Origin: JBBQHM01 sp038323965
GTDB taxonomy: Bacteria > Verrucomicrobiota > Verrucomicrobiia > Chthoniobacterales > UBA10450
Length of the DNA stretch: 24,830 nucleotides
NCBI GenBank assembly: GCA_038323965.1
Contig: JBBQHM010000022.1
Location: 1-24,830, forward strand
Direction: 5' to 3'
In this document: piece after piece, positions 14,141 to 21,243 of the stretch
Layout: every line of letters starts with the position of its first letter
Position numbering within the stretch: the stretch's first letter is position 1
Translations under genes and position numbers: made by a program
The notes under the pieces: generated by a model
What the model was told of the DNA's origin: nothing
The model's input: the letters and a program-made list of their open reading frames with translations, nothing else
Databases searched by the model: none

Positions 14141-14977
14141 CTATGTCGTCGCACATTTATACGTCCAAAGATTTGGATCCAATTCAGCGCGGGCGCGCTG
14201 CGCAAGAGTCTCTGCGGTCTTCGCATCACGAAGCACCGCGAACATCGTCGATCCTGAGCCAGACATCAGCGCGACCGCAACTTCCGCCTGCTCAAGCAGC
14301 CACATTTTCATTTGGCCCAGAAATAGATATTTCTCGAAGACCGGTCGCTCCAGGTCGTTAACGAATGTTAGACCAAGAAAAGTCTGTGGCTGGTAATTGA
14401 ACTCGCGTAACTCGACCGAGTTCGCCCAGTGCGCATAGGCCCACGGAGTTGGGATACCGAATTCCGGTTTCAAGAGGAGGAGCGAGAGCTTCGGAATGTT
14501 TGCCGGTTCGACCAATTCGCCGCGTCCACGACAAATCGCCGCGGAGCTTTGCAGGAATACCGGCACATCCGATCCGAGAGCAGCTCCGAGTTTGCAAATC
14601 TTGTCGGGCGTCAGTTTGCTATCGCAATTTAATGCCAGCAATGTCGCCGCCGCATCGCTGCTGCCTCCGCCCAGTCCCGCGCCGTGAGGGATGCGTTTCT
14701 CCAGATGTATCCGAAGAGCCGCGTCGCGCCGCGCCGCGCCAAAGAAACTCATGGCCGCCAGCACGACAAGATTGTCAGTACCCTTGGGAACGGTCGGATC
14801 GTTGCAGGTGAATTCGATCCCCGGCCCTGACTCAGAGAACGTGAGGCGATCCGCCAGCGTGAGCGGTGCGATCGTGGTTTCAATTTCATGAAAGCCATCT
14901 CCGCGTTTCCCAAGAACGCGCAGGGAGAGGTTGATCTTTGCCGGAGCTTCAATCTGCATGCCTTGCAATGTGTTCAT
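14141..14977 (-). CDS. ispE: 4-diphosphocytidyl-2-C-methyl-D-erythritol kinase IspE
   Basis: A GHMP kinase that phosphorylates CDP-methylerythritol in the MEP isoprenoid pathway. It has 278 residues, with P-A-K-I-N-L-S-L at 12-19 (catalytic Lys14), the ATP loop P-H-G-A-G-L-G-G-G-S-S-D-A-A (97-110) and A-L-G-S-D-V-P-V-F (catalytic Asp137). The C-terminal M-S-G-S-G-S-T-M-F-A motif is intact. The start is ATG at 14977; a second ATG at 14959 would also fit the family. It is divergent from pyrF with about 21 bases between starts and convergent with sdhB. Its product ultimately supplies IPP and DMAPP to the prenyl synthase at 16418. Confidence 0.96.
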   Translation of the reverse strand: MNTLQGMQIEAPAKINLSLRVLGKRGDGFHEIETTIAPLTLADRLTFSESGPGIEFTCNDPTVPKGTDNLVVLAAMSFFGAARRDAALRIHLEKRIPHGAGLGGGSSDAAATLLALNCDSKLTPDKICKLGAALGSDVPVFLQSSAAICRGRGELVEPANIPKLSLLLLKPEFGIPTPWAYAHWANSVELREFNYQPQTFLGLTFVNDLERPVFEKYLFLGQMKMWLLEQAEVAVALMSGSGSTMFAVLRDAKTAETLAQRARAELDPNLWTYKCATT

Positions 14978-14981
14978 GAAA

Positions 14982-15002
14982 ATGGCGACATTGCCAAAGT
15001 GA
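14982..15002 (+). other. Six-codon mini-ORF overlapping the pyrF GTG (GTGA)
   Basis: ATG GCG ACA TTG CCA AAG TGA encodes MATLPK. Its TGA (15000-15002) shares bases with the GTG at 14999, the preferred pyrF start. The ATG is 17 bases before the GTG, the same spacing as the mini-ORF before sdhC. The reading depends on GTG 14999 being the pyrF start. Confidence 0.25.
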
Positions 15003-15715
15003 ATTTGAAAGCGAACCAGCCTGACGCGCGCGACCGCATCATTGTGGCGCTCGATGTGCCGGACCGCGAACGCGCGTTGCAGCTCGTCCGCGAACTCCGC
15101 GATTCCGTGGCAATGTTCAAGGTCGGGTTACAATTATATATCGCGGAAGGGCCCGAGATCGTGAAGGCAATCCGAGAGGAAGGCGCCGGGGTTTTTCTTG
15201 ATCTCAAGCTGCATGACATTCCGAACACAGTTGGCCGCGCAGTTGAATCGGCTGCAAAACTCGGAGCTTCCATGCTGACGCTGCACCTTTCGGGCGGGGA
15301 CGAAATGATTCGCGCGGCGGTGGATGCAGCACCTCCGGATCTGCTTTTGCTCGGCGTGACGGTTTTGACGAGTTCCAGTGAGAAAACACTTTCGCAGACT
15401 GGGATCGCAGGAGGACTGGACGATCAGGTCATGCGACTTGCGAAACTGGGGCAGGCTTCCGGCCTCCGCGGTTTTGTGGCGAGCGCGCAGGAACTCCCAT
15501 CGCTGCGCCGCGAACTTGGAAAAGATGCGCAACTCGTGATTCCCGGCATTCGACCGACCGGGGAAGCCGTAGGTGACCAAAAACGGGTGATGACTCCGGG
15601 CAACGCCATCCGCGCGGGCGCGGACTTTCTCGTTATCGGGCGGCCCATCACAGATGCGCTTGATCCTCGCGCAGCGTGCCGGGAAATCTCCGCCGAAATC
15701 TCTGCGGTCTCCTGA
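14999..15715 (+). CDS. pyrF: Orotidine 5'-phosphate decarboxylase PyrF
   Basis: Decarboxylates OMP to UMP, the last step of pyrimidine synthesis. With GTG at 14999 it has 238 residues. Family motifs are I-V-A-L-D-V-P (15-21), F-K-V-G-L-Q-L-Y (40-47), the catalytic D-L-K-L-H-D-I-P-N-T with Asp68, Lys70 and Asp73, then P-G-I-R and the phosphate-binding I-G-R-P-I. An upstream ATG at 14888 in the same frame would overlap divergent ispE by 90 bases and add 37 residues unlike the family; TTG at 15005 is another possible start. The next gene begins about 5 bases after its stop, probably in the same transcript. Confidence 0.95.
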   Translation: MNLKANQPDARDRIIVALDVPDRERALQLVRELRDSVAMFKVGLQLYIAEGPEIVKAIREEGAGVFLDLKLHDIPNTVGRAVESAAKLGASMLTLHLSGGDEMIRAAVDAAPPDLLLLGVTVLTSSSEKTLSQTGIAGGLDDQVMRLAKLGQASGLRGFVASAQELPSLRRELGKDAQLVIPGIRPTGEAVGDQKRVMTPGNAIRAGADFLVIGRPITDALDPRAACREISAEISAVS

Positions 15716-15720
15716 TTGGC

Positions 15721-16380
15721 GTGTTGTTCGAAACGCTTGAGGTCTTGGACGATTGCGTTCCGCGCGACGGCGCGATGAACATGGCCATCGACGAGGCGCT
15801 GCTCCTTTCCATTCTGACTCCGACGTTGCGTCTCTACCGCTGGAAAGCCCGCACCGTTTCGTTCGGTTACTTCGGTCATGTCGCGGATGCAGAAGAATTC
15901 GCCGCGGGCCGCGAGCTCGTGCGCCGATGGACCGGAGGCGGAATGGTTCCCCACGGCGAAGACCTCACTTATTCAATTATGATTCCAGCGTCATGCAGAG
16001 CATTCGCGCAGGGCTCGCGAGTTCTCTACGAGTCCATTCACGCTGCGCTTTCTTCGTCGCTTAATCAGCACGGCCTCGCGTCAGCGCTAACTCCCAGTGA
16101 ATCTCAAAAAGTTTCCGAGGCGTGTTTCGCGAATCCCGTGACCTCGGACGTAATGCTCGGCGGAGTCAAAATCGCGGGAGCAGCACATCGCCGGACCAAG
16201 ACGGGTCTCCTGCACCAGGGGAGTGTGCAGATTCGGCTGGAAGCGTTATTTGGCGAAAGCTTTGCCTGCGCTCTCGGCGCGACGCAAGAGACCACTCAAC
16301 TCGCAGTAAAAACTGAGGCGGCGGCTCAGGAAATCGCGAGGCAAAAATACGCGACAGAGGCCTGGAATTACCGGCGTTGA
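15721..16380 (+). CDS. lipM: LipM-like octanoyltransferase / lipoate-protein ligase family
   Basis: A BPL/LplA-fold protein that probably transfers octanoyl or lipoyl groups to a carrier protein. With a GTG start at 15721 it has 219 residues. It follows the remembered sequence of B. subtilis LipM along its length: N-M-A-I-D-E-A-L-L (20-28), R-L-Y-R-W-K with G-Y-F (37-51), L-V-R-R-W-T-G-G-G (66-74), D-L-T-Y-S-I (81-86), A-C-F-A-N-P (Cys135, matching the LipM acyl-cysteine), G-G-V-K-I-A-G-A-A-H-R-R (Lys150) and L-H-Q-G-S (164-168). The ending K-Y-A-T-E-A-W-N-Y-R-R is also LipM-like. It is about 60 residues shorter than LipM. The retained Cys favours a transferase over an ATP-dependent ligase (inference). 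It follows pyrF by 5 bases; TTG at 15724 is an alternative start. Confidence 0.82.
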   Translation: MLFETLEVLDDCVPRDGAMNMAIDEALLLSILTPTLRLYRWKARTVSFGYFGHVADAEEFAAGRELVRRWTGGGMVPHGEDLTYSIMIPASCRAFAQGSRVLYESIHAALSSSLNQHGLASALTPSESQKVSEACFANPVTSDVMLGGVKIAGAAHRRTKTGLLHQGSVQIRLEALFGESFACALGATQETTQLAVKTEAAAQEIARQKYATEAWNYRR

Positions 16381-16383
16381 TCT

Positions 16384-16411
16384 TTGACAACGAAGGTAGC
16401 TATTCTATTTT
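16384..16411 (+). promoter_or_regulatory. Promoter for prenyl synthase-radC-lpxA, possibly leaderless
   Basis: A perfect -35 TTGACA (16384-16389) is followed after 16 bases by TATTTT (16406-16411, four of six consensus bases). Transcription should start about 7 bases later, at or next to the GTG at 16418. The mRNA would then have almost no leader, and no Shine-Dalgarno sequence is present. Confidence 0.55.
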
Positions 16412-16417
16412 GATCGC

Positions 16418-17443
16418 GTGGGAATTTCGACGCGATCGACGGCGGCCCGGCCGCTCACCGAGAGCGGATTAGAACACGTTACGGCGGGTGTGCGGACACA
16501 GCTCGCGGAAGTGGAGGATCGCATCGCTGCACAGGCCGCTGCTTTCGATCCAGCGATCGAAGGTTATGTAACTTTCGCGCTCGGAAGTCGCGGTAAACGT
16601 CTTCGTCCCCTTCTTGCGCTTTTGAGCGGTGGCGCCACCGGCACGATTACTTCAAAACATGTGGACCTGGCGGTGGTGGTGGAACTGGTCCACGTCGCGA
16701 CCTTGGTGCACGACGACATCATCGACGAAGCAGAAAGGCGGCGATCGCAGCCGACCGTGAATGCGCGCTGGGGTAACGCCCTTAGCGTGCTCCTGGGCGA
16801 CGCACTCTTTGCCCACGCCTTGGATTTATCCACAAATTTCGATAATCCCGCCGTGAGCCGGGCCGTAGCGCGATCCGCGCGGGAAGTCTGCTCCGGCGAA
16901 ATTCTGCAAACGCAACGTCGCTTCGATCTGCACCTCGCGATCGACGAATATCTCCGGATCATTCGCATGAAAACGGCGGCGCTATTCGGCTGCGCGTGCG
17001 AAATCGGCGCGTTGTTAAATGACGCTCCGGCCCCGATTGGTGCGGCCCTAAAACAATTCGGGCTTCGGCTCGGCACCGCATACCAGATTTACGACGATTG
17101 CGTCGACCTGGCTGGTGACGAAGGCAAAACGGGGAAAACCCTCGGCACCGACTTGCGCAAAGGGAAGCTTACGCTGCCGATTCTCATCATGCTTCGTTCG
17201 ACACCGGAAGCGGAACGGGCAAGATGTTCCGAGCTCATTCTTAAGGGTGACACCGACGAAATCACGCGACGCCTCCGCAGCGGCGCCGGCGGAGGGCCGT
17301 TGCGGGAATCAATCGCCACGGCCCGGGTTCTCGTCGCCGAGGCGGAAGCTCAGCTGGAAGCCCTGCCGGCGAATTCCGAGACGGACTCGCTGCTCGCACT
17401 GGCGAATTCGATTCGCGAATTACTCGCCCAATTGCGCGGTTAA
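16418..17443 (+). CDS. Polyprenyl diphosphate synthase (trans-isoprenyl, probably long-chain)
   Basis: Condenses IPP onto an allylic diphosphate. It has 341 residues and both aspartate-rich motifs: H-D-D-I-I-D-E (Asp99, Asp100, Asp103) and Y-D-D-C-V-D (Asp226, Asp227, Asp230), plus G-K-R-L-R-P (59-64), G-D-A-L-F-A and K-G-K-L-T-L-P. The residue five places before the first motif is Ala94, small rather than aromatic, which in this family allows long chains; a C30-C40 quinone side-chain synthase (IspB/HepT type) is the likely role. The GTG start gives an N-terminus of usual length, and I see no better start before G-K-R-L-R-P. It is the first gene of an apparent operon with radC (30 bases later) and lpxA. 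Confidence 0.93.
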   Translation: MGISTRSTAARPLTESGLEHVTAGVRTQLAEVEDRIAAQAAAFDPAIEGYVTFALGSRGKRLRPLLALLSGGATGTITSKHVDLAVVVELVHVATLVHDDIIDEAERRRSQPTVNARWGNALSVLLGDALFAHALDLSTNFDNPAVSRAVARSAREVCSGEILQTQRRFDLHLAIDEYLRIIRMKTAALFGCACEIGALLNDAPAPIGAALKQFGLRLGTAYQIYDDCVDLAGDEGKTGKTLGTDLRKGKLTLPILIMLRSTPEAERARCSELILKGDTDEITRRLRSGAGGGPLRESIATARVLVAEAEAQLEALPANSETDSLLALANSIRELLAQLRG

Positions 17444-17473
17444 CCCGCACCAGCCCCGCGCTCGAATGTCATC

Positions 17474-18169
17474 ATGAGCGCGATCAAAATCCGTGAAATG
17501 CCGGAAGCGGACCGACCGCGCGAAAAATTGCTTGAGCGCGGTGCTGCTTCATTAACGGACGCGGAATTAATCGCGATTCTGCTTCGCACTGGATTGCCCG
17601 GGGCAAACGCAGTCGAGGTCGCCAGGACGCTGCTGCTTCAATTCAAAACGCTCGCTGGCTTGAGCAGGTGTTCAGTATCTGAGATCGCCAAAATCCGCGG
17701 CATCGGAAAGGCGAAAGCCATGCACCTCGTGGCTGCCTTTAACCTTGGGCAGCGGTTGGCGCGCGAGACGATTTCGCAAAAGAAAATAGATTCACCGGAA
17801 CTTGTTTGCGAACTGCTGGGTGCGGAACTGCGAGCGCTGCACAAGGAGTCGCTGCGCATCATTCTGCTGGATACGCGTTACCATCTTCTGCGCGTGGAGG
17901 AAGTGTCGCTGGGAAGCGTCAATGAAAGCATTGCCCACCCGCGCGACGTTTTTCGGCCCGCCATCATTTCGTCCGCCTACGCGGTGATCGTTGTCCACAA
18001 TCATCCGTCCGGCGATCCTTCACCCAGCCAGGCTGATCATTCGCTGACGCGTCGCCTGGCTCAGACGGCCGAAATTCTGCAGATTAAACTTCTCGATCAC
18101 ATCATCGTCGGCGCGCCGGCGGAAGGCCGCGCCGCCTATTTCAGCTTCAAAGAGGCCGGGGTGCTTTGA
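17474..18169 (+). CDS. radC: RadC family protein (UPF0758, JAMM domain)
   Basis: It has 231 residues. The N-terminal part holds two helix-hairpin-helix-like segments (L-T-D-A-E-L-I-A-I-L-L-R-T-G near 27-40 and I-R-G-I-G-K-A-K-A near 74-82). The C-terminal MPN/JAMM domain has the metal-binding H-N-H-P-S-G-D-P-S-P-S-Q-A-D (His175, His177, Asp188) preceded by A-H-P-R-D-V-F-R-P-A-I. Despite its name, a role in DNA repair is not established; family members are linked to DNA processing and competence. The ATG at 17474 follows the prenyl synthase stop by 30 bases. The final TGA overlaps the TTG of lpxA, so the two are probably translationally coupled. Confidence 0.94.
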   Translation: MSAIKIREMPEADRPREKLLERGAASLTDAELIAILLRTGLPGANAVEVARTLLLQFKTLAGLSRCSVSEIAKIRGIGKAKAMHLVAAFNLGQRLARETISQKKIDSPELVCELLGAELRALHKESLRIILLDTRYHLLRVEEVSLGSVNESIAHPRDVFRPAIISSAYAVIVVHNHPSGDPSPSQADHSLTRRLAQTAEILQIKLLDHIIVGAPAEGRAAYFSFKEAGVL

Positions 18170-18972
18170 AAATTCATCCCAGCGCAATCGTCGACGCCAA
18201 TGCTCAGCTCGGCGACGATGTGGAGGTCGGGCCATTCTCCATCGTCGGTCCGCTTGCCACCATCGGTAGCGGCACTCGCCTTGGATCCCACGTTGTCATC
18301 GAAGGCGCAGTCACGATCGGGTCAAACAACGTGATAGGCCCCGGTTCGATCATCGGTGGGGCACCGCAGGATTTACGGTTTGAAGAAAAAACTCGCAGCG
18401 ATGTCGTGATCGGAGACGAGAACGTGCTGCGCGAGTACTGCACGATTCATCGAGGGAGCACTGAGGGCTCAAGCACGGTGATTGGTGACAAGAATTTTCT
18501 CATGGCTGGAGTCCATCTCGGTCACAATTGCAGCATCGGAAATGGCGTAATCATCGCGAACAGCGTGCTTCTCGCCGGACATGTGTCGATCGACGACCAG
18601 GCATTTATTGGAGGCGCGACGACCTTCCACCAGAACATGCGAGTCGGCCGGCTCGTAATGGCGCAAGGCAGTTCAGCCTTCGGCAAGGATCTGCCACCAT
18701 TCACGCTCGCGGCGGAAAGGAATGCGGTATTTGGCCTGAACATTATCGGGATGCGGCGCGCCGGACTAACAAGCGAGCAGCGGAACGAAATCAAAAGAGC
18801 TTTCAAGTTGCTCTACCTGAGCGGTCTCAATCTCGGTCAGGTGCTGGAGCGTGCAGCAGTCGAGGAATGGGGTGAGGTGGGACGAGAATTTTTCGATTTC
18901 GTCACTGCCGCCGGCAAGCGCGGCGTTTGTCGATATCGCCGCGATAAGGAACGCGCGGCGGAAGAAACTTAG
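18166..18972 (+). CDS. lpxA: UDP-N-acetylglucosamine acyltransferase LpxA
   Basis: Adds a 3-hydroxyacyl chain to UDP-GlcNAc, the first step of lipid A synthesis. It has 268 residues in a left-handed beta-helix of hexapeptide repeats, then a C-terminal helical part from about residue 195. Aligned to E. coli LpxA, the catalytic His is His120 (in L-G-H-N-C-S-I-G), with His117, His139 and His155 also matching. The acyl-ruler position (E. coli Gly173) is Gly168, so a chain near C14 is plausible (inference). The start is TTG at 18166: the family begins M-I-H-P at this point, so the TTGA overlap with radC is well supported. The stop TAG overlaps the pgeF stop on the other strand. lpxD, fabZ and lpxC are not in the window. 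Confidence 0.96.
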   Translation: MKIHPSAIVDANAQLGDDVEVGPFSIVGPLATIGSGTRLGSHVVIEGAVTIGSNNVIGPGSIIGGAPQDLRFEEKTRSDVVIGDENVLREYCTIHRGSTEGSSTVIGDKNFLMAGVHLGHNCSIGNGVIIANSVLLAGHVSIDDQAFIGGATTFHQNMRVGRLVMAQGSSAFGKDLPPFTLAAERNAVFGLNIIGMRRAGLTSEQRNEIKRAFKLLYLSGLNLGQVLERAAVEEWGEVGREFFDFVTAAGKRGVCRYRRDKERAAEET

Positions 18973-19655
18973 TCGGTCTCGGACGCAATTCCGATCAGCG
19001 CCAGCATCCGGCCAGTGCGCCCTTTTTCGGCGCGATAGGAATAAAAACGGCCAAGATCGCAGGCAGTGCACACGCCATCGTCGAGCACCTTTGTCACGCC
19101 CGCAGCGCGCGCTTGCTGTAGAATCGTGGCGGCGAAATCGACCTCGTAATGCGGCGGTCGGATGCACGGACTCAATTGCAGCACGAGATCCGACGACCGG
19201 CTGCCAAATCGCGTCGCCATTAACTCGATCGCACTTGGTACAATACCCAGTTCCGTGCCCTTTTTACCGGAATGGATAACACCAACCGCTCGTCTGATTG
19301 GATCGACCAGGAACACGGCACAACAATCAGCCACGTAAATTCCAAGCATGATCCCGGGTTGCCTTGTGAGCAGCCCGTCGAGTCCGGACAACGTCTGATC
19401 GCGACTCGCGTCTTCAACGACCGCGAGCTCGCGGCCATGAACTTGTTCCGTCGTGACCAGTGGCCAGCCGCCAATGCCTAACGAATCACGTAATTGAGCG
19501 TGGACCCGATTGAGTTTTTCAAGCGCTGCGGCTTTATCAACCGCAACATCGATACCCGGAATACGGGTGATGAACGCGTGCTTTATAAATGGTAGCGCCG
19601 TCAGCGCGCCAAACTGTTCTATCGCGGTATCGGCCGTTCGCGTTGGTGCCGCCAC
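18969..19655 (-). CDS. pgeF: Polyphenol oxidase / purine nucleosidase-like PgeF (YfiH, laccase-domain family)
   Basis: It has 228 residues. Members of this family were first called multicopper laccases, and are now described as peptidoglycan editing factors or zinc-dependent purine nucleoside enzymes. The metal site is Q-V-H-G (His73), A-D-C-C (Cys111) and V-I-H-S-G (His128). The L-S-P-C-I-R-P-P-H-Y-E-V-D segment and the closing R-F-Y-S-Y-R-A-E-K-G-R-T-G-R-M are typical. Where most members have H-A-G-W-R-G-T, this one has H-S-G-K-K-G-T. The start is GTG at 19655, 9 bases after the tolC stop, with a GGGAT-like ribosome site. It is the last gene of marR-tolC-pgeF and converges on lpxA with overlapping stops. 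Confidence 0.88.
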   Translation of the reverse strand: MAAPTRTADTAIEQFGALTALPFIKHAFITRIPGIDVAVDKAAALEKLNRVHAQLRDSLGIGGWPLVTTEQVHGRELAVVEDASRDQTLSGLDGLLTRQPGIMLGIYVADCCAVFLVDPIRRAVGVIHSGKKGTELGIVPSAIELMATRFGSRSSDLVLQLSPCIRPPHYEVDFAATILQQARAAGVTKVLDDGVCTACDLGRFYSYRAEKGRTGRMLALIGIASETD

Positions 19656-19664
19656 TATCCCGAT

Positions 19665-21191
19665 CTACTTGGAATAGGAGGAGGTGCGCGTTTCCGTATG
19701 CTCGGTCTTAACGCGCGTCTGTGTTGAAATGACTTCGGGAGTTACTTTGATGCCGGTCGCCTTTTGGATCTGAGCGGGTGTCAACGGATCGGGAACGAGT
19801 GGAGTGTAAATCGTATCTGCGCCAACCACGCGATCGAATTCGGCCAGCGCCGCATCATAGGTATAAAGCGCTTGCAGGCTGGTCGATTGAGAGCGCGTAA
19901 GTTCGACTCGCGCGTTGAGAACTTCGAGCTGGGTGCCAGCACCCGCCTCGAGACGCGCCGTCGAAAGCCGGAGAGCTTCCTGCGCTTGCTCCACGTTTTT
20001 CTCCTGGCTCGCGATCAATTCACTCCCCTGTCCCAGGTTGGAGTAGGCCTGTTGAATTTCCAGCTCCACCTGTCGCACCGCGTCTTCGAAAGTGATGCGC
20101 GCCTCGGTCAAAACCGCGCGCGCCTGCTTCACCCGGCCGTAGGTCGCGCCGCCATCAAAAATTGCCCAGCTGCCGGTCGCGCCGTAAAAATAGCCTTTCG
20201 AAACGTCGTTAAAATTGTCCGTAAACGGCGAGCTGCGCAGCTCGTACCCGCCATCAATATTGATCGTCGGAAAGTAGCCTGAAAGCGCGACGTAAACCTG
20301 TGAGCGATCGCTCAAAATCGTAGCGAGTTGCTGCTTTAGAAATGCCCGCCGCTCCTTCCCCATCGCGATCGCGGCGAGAAGATTGATGTGGCGCGGATGG
20401 TATTCCAGCTCGCCGACGAGGGTGATGGGCATGTTCTCCGGACGCGTCGGATCGAAGTCCAAGCCGATGGTCTTGGCTAATTGCAGCAGCGAAATCCGAT
20501 AATTATTGCGTGCCGTGATGAGCTCGGGTTGCTGGTTCGAAAGCGCTACCTGAGCCTGCAGGACGTTGAAACGCGGGACCGTTCCTGCCTCAAACCGATT
20601 TTGCTGATCGCGCAGCTGGCTCTCGAGCAGGCGCACGCTTTCCTCCTGCACGCCGATAAGAGCACGATTGAGTAATGCCTGATAAAACTGCTGCCGCACG
20701 GTTGCGATGACCTGGTCGATCGCGTTGCGCAGTTGATAAAAACTGACGTCATGGCTGAAGTTGGCGGCACCAATTCCGGCTTGAGCCCCGCCGCCGTTGA
20801 AGACGAGCTGCGTCGCCTGCACGCGGATGTTGTACGAACGATCGGTCTGCCTTGACGAAAAGCTCCCACCGCCACCACCTCCACCCACGGAGACTCCGCC
20901 ATGTGTTTCATTGAGCTTCGGATCAGTCACGGTGTAATCCGCGGTTGCGTTCAAATGCGGTAACACCGCCGCAAACATTTCGATGACGAGCCCTTTCGTC
21001 CGTTTAATCTCCTGCTGTGCGCGAAGAATATCCGGGTTCCGTTGCAAGGCGGTCAAGACCGCTTCATCAAGGGTGAAGGTGCGAGAGGAAGTCGCCGATC
21101 CGTAAGTGGATTCCGGGCCCGCCAGCGAAGGCGAAGCGATTAAGGCGATCGCGACGACGGTTCCTGCGCATTTAGTAAATAGTTTTTGCAT
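19665..21191 (-). CDS. tolC: TolC-family outer-membrane efflux protein
   Basis: An outer-membrane channel for tripartite efflux or type I secretion. It has 508 residues: a signal peptide (about 1-24, cut near S-L-A-G), then two OEP repeats (about 38-265 and 285-460) with the expected long Gln/Ala/Glu-rich helices. The first F-T-L-D-E-A-V-L-T-A-L-Q-R-N-P segment is a typical OEP opening. A run of seven glycines after S-V at about 103-109 lies where the first beta-barrel strands are expected and is unusual. The tail is polar, rich in Thr and Ser. No HlyD-type adaptor or inner-membrane pump is adjacent. A MarR regulator lies just upstream, so the gene is probably under its control. Confidence 0.92.
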   Translation of the reverse strand: MQKLFTKCAGTVVAIALIASPSLAGPESTYGSATSSRTFTLDEAVLTALQRNPDILRAQQEIKRTKGLVIEMFAAVLPHLNATADYTVTDPKLNETHGGVSVGGGGGGGSFSSRQTDRSYNIRVQATQLVFNGGGAQAGIGAANFSHDVSFYQLRNAIDQVIATVRQQFYQALLNRALIGVQEESVRLLESQLRDQQNRFEAGTVPRFNVLQAQVALSNQQPELITARNNYRISLLQLAKTIGLDFDPTRPENMPITLVGELEYHPRHINLLAAIAMGKERRAFLKQQLATILSDRSQVYVALSGYFPTINIDGGYELRSSPFTDNFNDVSKGYFYGATGSWAIFDGGATYGRVKQARAVLTEARITFEDAVRQVELEIQQAYSNLGQGSELIASQEKNVEQAQEALRLSTARLEAGAGTQLEVLNARVELTRSQSTSLQALYTYDAALAEFDRVVGADTIYTPLVPDPLTPAQIQKATGIKVTPEVISTQTRVKTEHTETRTSSYSK

Positions 21192-21213
21192 CGAATAAAA
21201 GGGACGTTCTGAG

Positions 21214-21234
21214 GCAGCACGACAAAGGTGCTGC
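21214..21234. repeat. Perfect 7-7-7 inverted repeat between marR and tolC
   Basis: GCAGCAC (21214-21220) and GTGCTGC (21228-21234) are perfect reverse complements around seven bases, inside the 52-base marR-tolC gap. GGG (21201-21203) and CCC (21236-21238) could extend it with an internal bulge. On the coding (minus) strand a short T-rich stretch follows some 13 bases after the hairpin, so it is not a standard terminator. It could be an mRNA hairpin that separates marR from tolC expression, a MarR operator, or a stray REP-like element. Confidence 0.5.
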
Positions 21235-21243
21235 GCCCTCCGA

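Noticed and set aside
14888..14998. Upstream in-frame extension of pyrF to ATG 14888
   Set aside because: It overlaps divergent ispE by 90 bases and adds 37 residues that do not match PyrF, which begins shortly before I-V-A-L-D-V-P.
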